Assembly: GCA_963783085.1 (NCBI GenBank)
Contig: CAWAMJ010000020.1
Span: forward strand, 434,001 to 498,000
DNA: 64,000 nt
Direction of reading: 5' to 3'
Origin: CAVYUC01 sp963783085
Lineage (GTDB): Bacteria > Bacteroidota > Bacteroidia > Bacteroidales > Prolixibacteraceae
This document shows, piece after piece, positions 46,483-56,634 of the stretch. The position numbers and the translations under genes were made by a program. The stretch's first letter is position 1; every line of letters begins with the position of its first letter. Under the pieces are notes generated by a model. It saw nothing but the letters and a program-made list of their open reading frames with translations. It ran no database searches and was not told the DNA's origin.

Positions 46483-46498
46483 CGGCACTTATTTGGCA
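46483..46498 (+). promoter_or_regulatory. sigma-54 (-24/-12) promoter upstream of the exporter locus
   Basis: CGGCACTTATTTGGCA matches the consensus TGGCAC-N5-TTGCA at GGCAC and at GC, with the key GG (46484-46485) and GC (46496-46497) spaced correctly. The predicted start is near 46509, about 48 bp before the HlyD ATG. The adjacent NtrC-type regulator makes the match credible. Confidence 0.6.
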
Positions 46499-46556
46499 CT
46501 TGTAAATTCCAGATGCAAAAAAATATCTTTGGAAGAAAAATATTAGAATTACAATT

Positions 46557-47813
46557 ATGGGAATGGATCGTAAGATAGAAAAGAAGAAAGGCATCCGGCC
46601 AAAACATATTATTTATGCTGTTGCAGGAATTGCATTTGTTTTTTTACTGATTAAAGTGGTGAAAAATTCCAATATTTCATCGCTTCGGATTGACAAGGAA
46701 AAAATTACAGTTGAACAAGTCAGGTATGGTGATTTCGATGATTATATCAGAACAAATGGAACCGTGGAACCAATTTCAACCATTTATCTCGATGCCGAAG
46801 AAGGCGGCCGCGTAAAAGAGCGGTTGATTGAAGAAGGTGCAATGGTAAAAAAAGGCGATGTAATCCTGGTACTGGAAAACCGCACATTGTATGAAAATAT
46901 AATGAACAGCGAATCGAACCTGGCCCAAAAACAAAACATGTTGCGCCAAACCCGCATCAATTTTGAAACGCAGCTAATTGATTCGAAAAAAAACCTGCTC
47001 GATTCAAAATACGACATCATCAAAAAGAAACGCTATTACGACCAACAAGAATCGCTTTTCGAAAAAGACCTGGTATCGCGGGACGTTTATCTGGAAGCAA
47101 AGGAAAATTATGAATATTCCGTTCAATTGCAGGAAATCAATGAGTTGAAAGCTAAAAATGACTCGCTTATCCGAATTACTGAAATGAAGCAACTGGAGCA
47201 GGATCTTAAAAAAATGCAGCAAACCCTGGGACTGGTTTACGAACGGCTGGACAACCTGAATGTGAAAGCCCCCGTTGACGGCCAGCTGGGAATGCTGGAT
47301 GCTGAGATCGGGCAAAGCATTGGTAAAGGACAGCGAATCGGACAAATAAATGTTCTCACCGACTATAAAATTGAGGCGCTAATCGACGAACATTACATCG
47401 ATCGGGTGCGGCCCGGGCTATCTGCAACATTTGATCGGCAAAACAGTCTGTTCAATTTAAGAGTGAAAAAGGTTTATCCCGAGGTCAGAAATTCACAGTT
47501 TCAAATCGATCTCGTATTTATCGATGAACGGCCGGAAAATATCCGCACCGGGCAAACCTACTATATTAACCTGCAGTTGGGGGAACCGGAACAATCTACT
47601 CTGGTTAGTCTGGGAGGTTTTTTCAACAGTACCGGCGGACAATGGATTTATGTAGTCGATCCCTCGGGAGATTTTGCCACAAAACGAAACATCCGAATCG
47701 GCAGAAAAAACCCGAAATATTATGAAGTTTTGGGTGGGTTGAACGATGGTGAGAAAGTGATAACATCAGGATACGATTTGTTTGGGGACAATGATAAACT
47801 AATACTGAGATAA
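46557..47813 (+). CDS. HlyD/MacA-type periplasmic adaptor
   Basis: A 418-residue membrane-fusion protein. One N-terminal membrane helix (HIIYAVAGIAFVFLLIKVV, near 18-36), then a barrel-sandwich half (IRTNGTVEPISTIYLDAEEGG), a long coiled-coil hairpin (about 105-230), the second lipoyl half (NVKAPVDGQLGMLDAEIGQ) and beta-barrel and membrane-proximal domains to the end. It bridges the inner-membrane ABC permease and an outer-membrane channel, which is not encoded here. First gene of the putative RpoN-driven unit; the ATPase follows after 167 bp of palindromic sequence. Confidence 0.9.
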   Translation: MGMDRKIEKKKGIRPKHIIYAVAGIAFVFLLIKVVKNSNISSLRIDKEKITVEQVRYGDFDDYIRTNGTVEPISTIYLDAEEGGRVKERLIEEGAMVKKGDVILVLENRTLYENIMNSESNLAQKQNMLRQTRINFETQLIDSKKNLLDSKYDIIKKKRYYDQQESLFEKDLVSRDVYLEAKENYEYSVQLQEINELKAKNDSLIRITEMKQLEQDLKKMQQTLGLVYERLDNLNVKAPVDGQLGMLDAEIGQSIGKGQRIGQINVLTDYKIEALIDEHYIDRVRPGLSATFDRQNSLFNLRVKKVYPEVRNSQFQIDLVFIDERPENIRTGQTYYINLQLGEPEQSTLVSLGGFFNSTGGQWIYVVDPSGDFATKRNIRIGRKNPKYYEVLGGLNDGEKVITSGYDLFGDNDKLILR

Positions 47814-47828
47814 AGAAGCCTCCCCCGG

Positions 47829-47962
47829 CCCCTCCGAAGGAGGGGAGAAAGAGAGGCCTCTCTCTGTTCCGTGACACGGAATATGAGAAAGAGTAAACAT
47901 TTATTAATACAAATTGAATATAATAACAATAAACATTTTTTAATCCTCCCCCTTCGGGGGAG
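47829..47962. repeat. cluster of perfect palindromes between adaptor and ATPase genes
   Basis: Four short perfect dyads in 134 bp: CCCCTCC-GAA-GGAGGGG (47829-47845), GAGAGGCCTCTC (47851-47862), TTCCGTG-A-CACGGAA (47867-47881) and CTCCCCC-TTC-GGGGGAG (47946-47962). The first and last belong to the C4/G4 group seen elsewhere. Being within a likely operon, they would appear in the mRNA. Confidence 0.8.
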
Positions 47963-47980
47963 TTAGAGGGGGCCGCTATT

Positions 47981-48676
47981 ATGATACGAACAGAAAAACT
48001 AACAAAAATCTTCCGGACAGAGGAAGTGGAAACTTACGCTCTGAACGAAGTATCGATTCATGTAAAAGCAGGTGAATTTGTAGCTGTAATGGGACCTTCG
48101 GGTTGCGGAAAATCCACATTGCTGAATATTATCGGGTTACTTGATAATCCAAGCGGTGGCAAATACTTTTTCGATGGCACCGAAGTGGGAACCTACAAAG
48201 AGCGCCAGCGCACCCAGTTGCGAAAAGGCAACATCGGTTTTGTGTTTCAAAGTTTTAACCTGATTGATGAACTGACAGTTTTCGAAAATGTGGAACTGCC
48301 GCTTATCTACCTGAAACTAAAAGCACGCGAACGAAAAGAGATGGTCAATGCGGTTTTGGAACGCATGAAAATAGGGCACCGTGCAAAACATTTTCCGCAG
48401 CAGCTTTCCGGTGGCCAGCAGCAGCGTGTTGCCATTGCGCGCGCTGTAGTCGCCAATCCAAAGCTAATTCTCGCGGATGAGCCAACCGGAAACCTCGATT
48501 CGAAAAATGGCCTCGAAGTCATGAACCTGTTAACAAAACTCAACAAGGAAGGAACCACCATTATCATGGTAACGCACTCCATGCACGATGCCGGTTTTGC
48601 GCACCGTGTCATCAACCTCTTCGACGGTGAAGTGATTACGGAGAATGTGAATGAACCGATGGTAGAGATACTGTAA
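47981..48676 (+). CDS. MacB/LolD-type ABC transporter ATPase
   Basis: A 231-residue ATPase with all motifs: Walker A GPSGCGKST, Q-loop FVFQSFNLIDELT, signature LSGGQQQRVAIARA, Walker B LILADEPTGNLDS and the switch His in MVTHSM. Of the LolD/MacB/FtsE class that energises FtsX-type permeases. It is the only ATPase for the six permease genes that follow, so it probably serves several of them. The start at 47981 lies 18 bp after the last palindrome. Confidence 0.95.
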   Translation: MIRTEKLTKIFRTEEVETYALNEVSIHVKAGEFVAVMGPSGCGKSTLLNIIGLLDNPSGGKYFFDGTEVGTYKERQRTQLRKGNIGFVFQSFNLIDELTVFENVELPLIYLKLKARERKEMVNAVLERMKIGHRAKHFPQQLSGGQQQRVAIARAVVANPKLILADEPTGNLDSKNGLEVMNLLTKLNKEGTTIIMVTHSMHDAGFAHRVINLFDGEVITENVNEPMVEIL

Positions 48677-48710
48677 CAATAATAACAGGAACAAATTAAG
48701 ATCGGAAAAC

Positions 48711-51107
48711 ATGATTCTAAAAAGTGTCAGAATATCAATCCGAAACTTGCTCAAAAACAAAGCAATAAACGGAATTAATATCGTTGGTTTATCCATTGGG
48801 ATCGCAGCCATACTATTAATAGCGCAATATATTCGGTTCGAAAATAGTTACGACTCCTTTTTGAATAATAATGATCGTATTCACCGACTGGTTTTTTACA
48901 GACATTATACTACAGGACTCGATAAAAGCGTTGGCAACAATTACATCGTTGGGCAAACTGCCAGTGAAAATATTCCGGAGATTGAGAATTTTGTACGTTG
49001 CAAAAAATCCACCGAATTTCTGCAAGTGGAAGAAGAAATTTTCAAGGAAGAAAAGGTGTTTTTTGCAGATAGCTCCTTTTTTGACCTGTTTTCTTATCCA
49101 GTTATATCGGGTTCGAAACCTGATTTCCTAAGAGCGCCGAACGTTGCAGTAATTACTGAATCGACTGCCCGGAAATATTTTGGCACTGAGAATCCGGTTG
49201 GTAAAACCATTTATCGTGTTAACCCGGGCAAAACTCCATTGGTCATACAAGGAGTGGTAAAAGATGTGCCGCCCAATTCACATTTAAAGTTCGACATGGT
49301 TATTTCATTGTCAAGCTTAACAAATCCTTCCTATTGTTATACATGCAATAATACCAACACTTATTTTTTGCTTCGCGAGGGAAGTGACCCAGAGGTGATA
49401 TCAACCAAAATAACAGATTTAGCGCTTCGGTTTCTTGAATCCAAAGGATTAAAATTAGATTTCCCAATTGAATATCACCTTCAGAATATAAGGGATATTC
49501 ATCTTCATTCAAACTATCGTTTCGAACATGAAGTAAACGGAAATTACGTTTACCAGATAGCCTTGCTAATTGTTGCCCTTTTTATTCTGCTGAGCGCCTG
49601 GCTGAACTATTCCAATATTTATGAATCGCTGTTAAAAAAGAAAATCAGAAGTTTTGGTATACGTAAAATAAATGGAGCTTCATGGCATTCCTTTCTCACT
49701 GACTTTATTACCGAAACACTCCTCACAAGTTTTATTAGCCTGGCTTTGGCATACCTGCTGTTAACCGTTTCATTCCCTGCGCTGAAAGATTACCTCCGGT
49801 TGGATTACTCTTTAGAGTGGGCGCTCGATTTTCAAATTATCCTATACTCTGTTATTGCAATCGTAGTTACAAGCGTTGTTGTTGGAATATTAATGAGCTT
49901 ACGATTTATAAAAATAAGGCCAGTGTTTTTAGTTCAGAATAAAAGACAGGATATCAATCATAAAAAGCCCAAAAATCTGGTTTTAGTCATTCAATTCAGT
50001 ATTGCCATCTTTTTAATTGCCAGCACCATTGTTGCAATAAAACAAATTCATTATATGCAGGTTTCCGCCTTGTCAATGAACATGGATCAGGTTTTAACTG
50101 TAAAAAGGCCCGTTGATAAAAAGTATAATGCCTCACAAAAACAATTTGAAGAAAGTTTAAAACGAATTCCGGGAATAACTGAAACAACTTATTCTACCAT
50201 TACCCCCGGTGAAAAAAACGGATGGGTAAAAGGAGGTATCGCCATAAAAGGCAATGACAAATTAAGCGACCAGTTATATCAATCGAATGTTGCTCCCGGA
50301 TTTTTTGATTTCTTCGAGGTGAAACTTCTCGCCGGAAGATTGTTTTTACCAGATGAAACCAACTGGGAAGAAGGCTCGCGACATGTTATCCTAAACAAGC
50401 AGGCTGCATTGGCCCTCGGAGCATTAAATTACCCGGATTTACTGGGTAAAACTTTGGTTGATTCCGATGATGGAAACGACATGGGTGAAATCGTTGGTGT
50501 GGTTGACGGGTATTTTCAGAACTCACTTGACCAGGAAGTAGTACCCACTATTTTTAATCCCGACCAGTTTGGTTACTTCCTTTTTCTTAAAATACGTGGC
50601 GAAAACCCGGTTGAGATGGTTTCAACGGTAAAGGCTGAATACCAGAAATATTTTAAAGACAGTTATTTTGAATACTTTTTTTTGGATGACTATTTCAATG
50701 CGCAGTACCAATCGCATATTCAGTTTAACCGTTGCTTTATCCTCTTTAGTTTAATGGCGATTATTATTTCTGTGTTGTCGTTACTGGGGGTTGTAATAAT
50801 GGGTTCAGCTGTGCGCACCAAAGAAATAGGCATCCGCAAGGTGAATGGCGCCCGAACATGGGAAATTCTGTCGTTACTTAATAAAGATTTTATGAAGGGT
50901 GTGGTTTTCTCCATTTTAATTGCCACACCCATTGCGTACTACGCCATGCACAAATGGCTTGAAAATTTTGCTTATAAAACAAGTTTAAGCTGGTGGATAT
51001 TTGCCCTTGCCGGTTTACTGGCATTGGGAATTGCGTTGCTAACAGTTTCGTTTCAGTCGTGGAAAGCTGCGACGAGGAATCCGGTGGAGGCGTTGAGATA
51101 TGAATAG
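48711..51107 (+). CDS. FtsX/MacB-type ABC permease, copy 1
   Basis: A 798-residue permease of the double type common in Bacteroidota. An N-terminal helix (NGINIVGLSIGIAAILLIAQYI) and a periplasmic MacB_PCD-like domain are followed by three helices (about 285-400), a second PCD-like domain (about 430-660) and a C-terminal FtsX domain with KEIGIRKVNGA and the closing RNPVEALRYE. These mechanotransmission exporters move substrates from the periplasm or stimulate envelope enzymes rather than pump across the inner membrane. It follows the ATPase by 34 bp, so it is the most likely direct partner. Its final 290 bp are nearly identical to copies 2, 4 and 5. Confidence 0.92.
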   Translation: MILKSVRISIRNLLKNKAINGINIVGLSIGIAAILLIAQYIRFENSYDSFLNNNDRIHRLVFYRHYTTGLDKSVGNNYIVGQTASENIPEIENFVRCKKSTEFLQVEEEIFKEEKVFFADSSFFDLFSYPVISGSKPDFLRAPNVAVITESTARKYFGTENPVGKTIYRVNPGKTPLVIQGVVKDVPPNSHLKFDMVISLSSLTNPSYCYTCNNTNTYFLLREGSDPEVISTKITDLALRFLESKGLKLDFPIEYHLQNIRDIHLHSNYRFEHEVNGNYVYQIALLIVALFILLSAWLNYSNIYESLLKKKIRSFGIRKINGASWHSFLTDFITETLLTSFISLALAYLLLTVSFPALKDYLRLDYSLEWALDFQIILYSVIAIVVTSVVVGILMSLRFIKIRPVFLVQNKRQDINHKKPKNLVLVIQFSIAIFLIASTIVAIKQIHYMQVSALSMNMDQVLTVKRPVDKKYNASQKQFEESLKRIPGITETTYSTITPGEKNGWVKGGIAIKGNDKLSDQLYQSNVAPGFFDFFEVKLLAGRLFLPDETNWEEGSRHVILNKQAALALGALNYPDLLGKTLVDSDDGNDMGEIVGVVDGYFQNSLDQEVVPTIFNPDQFGYFLFLKIRGENPVEMVSTVKAEYQKYFKDSYFEYFFLDDYFNAQYQSHIQFNRCFILFSLMAIIISVLSLLGVVIMGSAVRTKEIGIRKVNGARTWEILSLLNKDFMKGVVFSILIATPIAYYAMHKWLENFAYKTSLSWWIFALAGLLALGIALLTVSFQSWKAATRNPVEALRYE

Positions 51108-51109
51108 TC

Positions 51110-51213
51110 TTGAACCACGATTTTTGTGATTAAATGATTACCATGACTTTAAGAACCAAAAGAATCAAAGTCCATCACAGAAATCAAATGAATCATGGTT
51201 CAGACAATGGGAG
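51110..51213. repeat. inverted-repeat element after permease copy 1
   Basis: TGAACCACGATT (near 51112) faces AATCATGGTTCA (near 51202) as an imperfect inverted pair. The interior has a TGATTAAATGATTACCATGA segment, with partial complementarity. A degenerate relative follows the fifth permease (near 61755). No reading frame. Confidence 0.5.
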
Positions 51214-51288
51214 GATAGTAGTAGTTAAGGGCTACCAAGGTTGAAATATCTTTGTACAAAATGAATTGATATAAAAGAAAGGATATAT

Positions 51289-53688
51289 ATGAAGCACCTG
51301 TTTATAATTTACTTGCGGAACATCAAAAACAACCCTAAAATGTTCCTGATAAACGTTTTAAGTTTCTCAATTGGCATTGTAGCCGTATTATTTATCACGC
51401 TTTTTGTGGTGAAAGAGTTCAACGCCGATCGATTTCATAGTAAGCACCCCAGCGTTTACAGGGTATTGAAAAACGTGCAAGACGCCCCAATAAGGTATTC
51501 CATGACAGAATACTCACTAGGAAAATTGCTTATGAACAATCACGCTGAGATTCATGATTTTGTCAGGGTCACTGAATTGAAAGGCTATCAGGTTTCGATT
51601 GAAAACAAACAGTTTACCAGTCAAAAAATAAGTTTCGTCGATCGTTCTTTCTTTTCCATTTTTAATTTCAAGCTACAAGCAGGCGATTTCAATTTATTAT
51701 ATGACAATCCCAATACAATTATTATCGACCAGCTTACCGCCAAACTATATTTCAACAGTACCGACGTGCTGGGCAAAATACTTACAACAGAATATCCTGG
51801 AGAAGAAGAAAAGAAAACATACACGATTGTTGGTGTTTTAGACAAATATCCCGAAGAATCTACGTTAAAGCCCCAAATGATCACTGACATTAAAAGCAAA
51901 GCTGAGCAATACGAAAATAATTTTGAGAGTTCTTCCCCACTGTTGTTTTTATATATTCCCAATTCCAAAAACCCAGAAAAATTGTCGCAAAAATTCGCAA
52001 CTACCTACTGCAAAAAGCGCAACGAACTCTCAGGGAGGAACGACTCGATAGACATTCAATCTTTAACACTTCAGCACCTATCAGGCATGTACTTAAACTC
52101 TTCGGATGTAAGTGATGATCTCCCAAAAGGCGACCATATCTTTCTCTGGGTTTTGGTTGGCATCGGAATCATTCTTCTACTGGCAACACTGATGAACTAT
52201 TTAATACTAACCCTGGGTTTAAGCCTGAAAAATCATAAGCAAAACCAAATCAGGTATATTTTGGGAGGAAGCACGGGTTGGTTAAAAAGGAAATTCGCCT
52301 ATGAATCAGTTTTTTACACGCTCATTACGTTTGGCTTTTCACTTTTCCTACTTCCCTTTATACACCAAATAATTAGCTACTATACTACTTTTCGGTACAG
52401 CCTTTTTTCTGTTTCCGATCTCAAAATTATTGTATGGTTTCTGTTTGCGCTTATTGTTATGGGGGCTTTGTGCGGCAACGTGCAATATGCCCTGCTATTC
52501 CACCGAAAAAATCAAACGCAGGAACTTTCGAAATTGTACAACAAAAAACCTTTTTTCAGATATTTAATTCAATTTCAACTGGTTATTTTCATTGCAATCA
52601 TTTCGGGGCTATTGGTTGTCAACCGTCAAATCAATTTTATCCGCAACCAGGATTTAGGTTTCGATTTAAAGAATACGGTTACAGTAATGATCAATGACGA
52701 TAAGAATAAGGAACTTTTTTTGCAGGAATGCAGTACTTACACTTTTGTAGAGCGTTCAACAATTGGGCACACGCTTTTCAAAAACACTCCCTATTTAGAT
52801 GAAATCACCATTGATCAGGACCAAACCGTTGTAAAAGCCCAATGTATTTTTGGAGATCATAACTATATTGGCACATACAACATTAAGTTGCTTGCGGGTG
52901 AAAACATCGATGGAAGCAAATTACCTCCCGTAAATGATTACTATTCATATCAAAGCAACAATATACTCGATATCCTGGTGAACGAGGAATTTGTGAAAAA
53001 ATCGGGATTAAAAGAACCTTTGGGGACCATCATAAACATCCAACACAACGGAAAAAGCCAGGGACGAATAACAGGTATTATTCAAAATGTCAGGAATACA
53101 CCATTCTACAATCCTATAACCCCTATGGTGATTGGCTATGGTTTAAGCCACATGCCCGACAACATTGTGTTGGTAAAAGAAGGCCAAATGGAAGAATTCA
53201 AAGCAGCTGTTGACAAGTTTTTGATCAAGATAAACAAAAGAAACTACTTCGGTTACAATACTTTCTATTTCGATTTTGAAGTATGGTATCAAAAAGAACA
53301 GTTACTGTTGAAAATATTGATGCTGTTTTCATTCATCATTCTTGCCATTCTGCTTTTGGGACTATTTGGAACAAGCCTTTACCTTACAGAAAGTAAAACC
53401 AAGGAGATAGGCATCCGCAAAATTAACGGCGCCAAAATTTCGGAAGTTATGTCAATGCTCAACAAAGATTTTATAAAATGGGTAGCCATTGCTTTTGTAA
53501 TTGCCACACCCGTTGCATATTATGCCATGCACAAATGGCTCGAAAACTTTGCTTACAAAACAGAATTAAGCTGGTGGATTTTTGCACTGGCAGGTTTGCT
53601 GGCATTGGAAATTGCATTGTTAACCGTGAGTTGGCAGAGTTGGAGAGCGGCAACACGGAATCCGGTGGAGGCGCTGAGGTATGAATAA
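51289..53688 (+). CDS. FtsX/MacB-type ABC permease, copy 2
   Basis: A 799-residue permease with the same four-part plan as copy 1: N-terminal helix (MFLINVLSFSIGIVAVLFITLFV), PCD-like domain, helix bundle (about 280-410), second PCD-like domain and C-terminal FtsX domain ending RNPVEALRYE. The first 700 residues differ widely from copy 1, while the last 95 are almost the same, including ATPVAYYAMHKWLENFAYKT. No ATPase of its own. The gene is intact. It is separated from copy 1 by 181 bp that holds an inverted-repeat element. Confidence 0.92.
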   Translation: MKHLFIIYLRNIKNNPKMFLINVLSFSIGIVAVLFITLFVVKEFNADRFHSKHPSVYRVLKNVQDAPIRYSMTEYSLGKLLMNNHAEIHDFVRVTELKGYQVSIENKQFTSQKISFVDRSFFSIFNFKLQAGDFNLLYDNPNTIIIDQLTAKLYFNSTDVLGKILTTEYPGEEEKKTYTIVGVLDKYPEESTLKPQMITDIKSKAEQYENNFESSSPLLFLYIPNSKNPEKLSQKFATTYCKKRNELSGRNDSIDIQSLTLQHLSGMYLNSSDVSDDLPKGDHIFLWVLVGIGIILLLATLMNYLILTLGLSLKNHKQNQIRYILGGSTGWLKRKFAYESVFYTLITFGFSLFLLPFIHQIISYYTTFRYSLFSVSDLKIIVWFLFALIVMGALCGNVQYALLFHRKNQTQELSKLYNKKPFFRYLIQFQLVIFIAIISGLLVVNRQINFIRNQDLGFDLKNTVTVMINDDKNKELFLQECSTYTFVERSTIGHTLFKNTPYLDEITIDQDQTVVKAQCIFGDHNYIGTYNIKLLAGENIDGSKLPPVNDYYSYQSNNILDILVNEEFVKKSGLKEPLGTIINIQHNGKSQGRITGIIQNVRNTPFYNPITPMVIGYGLSHMPDNIVLVKEGQMEEFKAAVDKFLIKINKRNYFGYNTFYFDFEVWYQKEQLLLKILMLFSFIILAILLLGLFGTSLYLTESKTKEIGIRKINGAKISEVMSMLNKDFIKWVAIAFVIATPVAYYAMHKWLENFAYKTELSWWIFALAGLLALEIALLTVSWQSWRAATRNPVEALRYE

Positions 53689-53697
53689 AATGAAAGT

Positions 53698-53868
53698 CTA
53701 ATTATAATGACCTTTACAACTTGCAATAAAAATATTATTATGCTCGTCAACTTTATAAACAAGTCGGTGTTCGTCGGTAATGTGGCGCGACCAATATCCT
53801 GTTTGGTTGAACCTGAGCGCCTCTGGTTTACCAATTCCCTGATATGGAGTTCGTTTGATACTTTTCAT
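53698..53868 (-). CDS. N-terminally shortened Txe/YoeB-family toxin
   Basis: A 56-residue frame reads GIGKPEALRFNQTGYWSRHI, then TDEHRLVYKVDEHNN and ASCKGHYN, a clear match to the C-terminal two-thirds of YoeB/Txe mRNA interferases, including the catalytic EHRLVY region and the terminal GHY. Full toxins are about 85 residues; some 25-30 N-terminal residues are missing. The ATG overlaps the antitoxin stop (ATGA at 53865-53868). It may be inactive. It is encoded against the surrounding permeases and ends 10 bases past the copy 2 stop codon. Confidence 0.7.
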   Translation of the reverse strand: MKSIKRTPYQGIGKPEALRFNQTGYWSRHITDEHRLVYKVDEHNNIFIASCKGHYN

Positions 53869-54128
53869 TTGACAGCCAGTAAATCGTTGGTCAGGTTTTC
53901 AAAATCACTGTCAGACATTGAAACGTTACTTGTCTGTTTTTCAAGATTTCTAATTGCCTTGTTCACACGATTAACATATTCCTCACGGCTTTCTTTTTTG
54001 TTTAACCCAAAATCGGAAACCGGAGAAATTGAGATTTCGAGTTCTTCTTCTTTGTTAAAAAGGGCTTTTATTTTATTAAAAAGGTCGGGTGTCAACTCGT
54101 TGGAACGAATCCTGAATACTGTTTCCAT
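53865..54128 (-). CDS. putative antitoxin partner of the Txe/YoeB-like gene
   Basis: An 87-residue acidic protein from METVFRIRSNELT (ATG 54128; an upstream ATG at 54161 is less likely). It has a helix-rich C-terminal half (EEYVNRVNKAIRNLEKQTSN), typical of an antitoxin that wraps its toxin. Its stop overlaps the toxin's start by four bases, as in coupled toxin-antitoxin pairs. I do not recognise its exact family; the call rests on position, size and overlap. Confidence 0.6.
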   Translation of the reverse strand: METVFRIRSNELTPDLFNKIKALFNKEEELEISISPVSDFGLNKKESREEYVNRVNKAIRNLEKQTSNVSMSDSDFENLTNDLLAVK

Positions 54129-54263
54129 AATATTTTCATTAATAAAAACAAAGATATACAATTCGATAGAAAATACTTCATTAATGAATCGTGAAGGGTT
54201 TCAATCAAAGTGAAGCCCCCATTAAAAACCATCTTGAAAGTGATGATTAAAACTTAAAACAAA

Positions 54264-56634
54264 ATGTTCAAAAACTATCTGACTTCCGCACTCCGGTTTT
54301 TAAAACGAAACAAACTTTTCGCCGGAATTAACATTATTGGCCTTTCGCTTGCCCTTGCGGCATCGTTTATTATTTTGCTGTTTGTAATCAACGAACTGAG
54401 TTATAATACCGTCTTCAAAAACCGAAAACAAATCTACCGGGTTTTAAATTATAATACCGAAGTAAAAATAACTGACGAAGGGTCACCTTATGTTCTTACA
54501 AAAAGCATAAAGGATGAATTTCCGCAGGTAAAATATGTTGCACCAACAAAGAATTTGAAGAATTTTAGTATTAAACTAAATGAAGAGTTTGTTCCGGTCA
54601 AGAAATGCTGTTGCCACCAATTCTGCGATTTTTAAAATTTTTGATATGTCAGTTACCGGCCAGCAGGAAAATATTTTGGATGAACCCAATTCAATTGTGC
54701 TTTCAAAGGAACAAGCCCAAAAGTTTTTCCCGGACGAAGACCCCATTGGAAAGGATTTGGTTGTTCAGGTAAACGACAAGGAAGAGGTTTTTGTGGTAAA
54801 AGGAGTTTTTAAGGATATACCCGTTAATTCCACTTTGCAGGCCGATTGTTTTATAAATGCCAAATGGGCTCTGGAGCAGCTTAACCTGAGAATCAAGGAT
54901 AAAAATGCCGAAACAAGCTGGCGTTCTTCATATTGGCAAACCTGGTTGTTACTTGACAAAAATGCTAATTCGGCTTCTCTCGACGAACAATTCAGGGCGC
55001 TTGAAAAAAAAGTGTACGGCGAAGAAGATCATTTTGATTTTTCAGTTCAAAATTTACCCGAAGTGTACCTTGGTTCACAAGAAATTAACAGTGGATTCCC
55101 CAAAGGAAACCTAAAAAATATTCGCATTTTTTCAACAATTGCCGTTCTTATAATTATCGTTGCAGCATTTAACTACATTATTCTTTCAACGGCCGTGTCA
55201 ACAGGCAGAGCCAAAGAAATCGGGATTCGGAAAACCAACGGTGCCAACACGCAATCCATTCGAAAACAGTTGTTGACCGAGTCAGTAGTACTGTCCATGT
55301 TGGTTTTACCGGTTGCCTTACTTCTTGCCTGGCAGGGAAAACCTTATGCTGAAGAGTTATTTCAAACCAAATTGATGATAATCCAATCGAATATTGCCCT
55401 TTATATAATTTTTTATGTGGCGCTTACTTTATTTATCGGGCTGGCTTCCGGGCTTTACACTTCATCGTTTTTAACAAAGTTGAACGTAATCCATATTTTA
55501 AATAATTCGATTAAAACCGGAAAACGTAAATCGATGATTCGATTCGCCCTGATTGTTGTTCAATTAATCATTTTTTGCTTTTTTGTATCGAGTACTTTAA
55601 TTATTCGTTCGCAATACAAATATGCCCTCGAAAAATACCCGGGTTATTACAACGAGGATATTTTGTTTGTCGATATGGGAAGGAATTCCCAAAATTCAGT
55701 AGCATTTATAAATAATATTAAAACTTATCCTGATGTTATTTCAGCCGGAGGTGCTATTGAAGCTTTACCTATGATTAATTTTTGGCCATATCCTATGGAA
55801 ATTCCGGATGATAAATCGAAAAAAGTACCCATCGAACTTTTAGCGGTTGACTTTGATTTTATTGAAACCATGGGAATAAAAGTGCTTGAGGGAAGAAAAT
55901 TCTCTCGTGAATTTGGCGACACGGAAAACTCGTATATTTTAAATGAAAAGGCGGTAAAAGCGCTTGGATTAACCGACCCGGTTGGAAAAAAAATAGACGT
56001 AGTGGATGGAACAGTAATCGGAGTTGTAAAAGATTTTAATTTACATTCTTTTCATAGAGATATCCCTCCCTTATTGATGGTTGCCTCAGATTCATATGCA
56101 ATGCAGGTGGCTGTTCACTATAAACCCGGAACTTTAAAAAATCTTCTGCCATTATTCAAAACCGAATGGGGAAAAATCGCTTCCGATCAGCCTTTTAACT
56201 ATAAAACTATTGAAGAGTTTAAAAAGGAAATTTATGCCGAAGAGAAAAACCTGAATGTGATAGTCTCAATTTCTGCACTTTTTTCTTTACTGATTGCTTC
56301 TTTCGGATTGTTTGGAGTAACACTTTTTATAGTGAAATCTCAAACCAGGGAAATTGGGTTAAAAAGGGTTTTCGGAAGTTCAGGAAAAGGAATTGTATTC
56401 TCTTTTCTACGTACGAATTTTGTTATGGTAGTAATTGCTTCTATGCTTTCAATTCCACTAACAATTTTTGTAATGAACCACTGGCTTAGCAACTTTGCCT
56501 TTAAAACCGAGATTGAGTGGTGGCTTTTTGTTGAAACTTTTGTTTTGGCTGCGGTAGTGGTTTTACTCACTGTAGTTTACCATTCGTTCAGGGCATCGCG
56601 GGTTAATCCGGTGGAGGCATTGAGGTATGAGTAG
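54264..56634 (+). CDS. FtsX/MacB-type ABC permease, copy 3, one +1 frameshift
   Basis: Repairing one extra A near 54604 (GTCAAGAAATGCT for GTCAGAAATGCT) gives 789 residues, the normal size. The raw frames are 54264-54635 and 54580-56634. N-terminal helix INIIGLSLALAASFIILLFVI; helix bundle near 300-410; C-terminal FtsX domain. Its end (REIGLKRVFGSSGKGIVF) differs from copies 1, 2, 4 and 5, although the final NPVEALRYE is the same, so it did not share in the 3' homogenisation. Its start follows the minus-strand antitoxin start by 135 bp. Confidence 0.87.

Noticed and set aside
46484..46516. A second sigma-54-like site beginning at TGGCAC (46494)
   Set aside because: The -12 GC is missing at the required spacing.
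53707..54213. A 168-codon plus-strand frame over the toxin-antitoxin locus
   Set aside because: The minus strand holds recognisable YoeB-like and antitoxin frames; the plus frame is a shadow.
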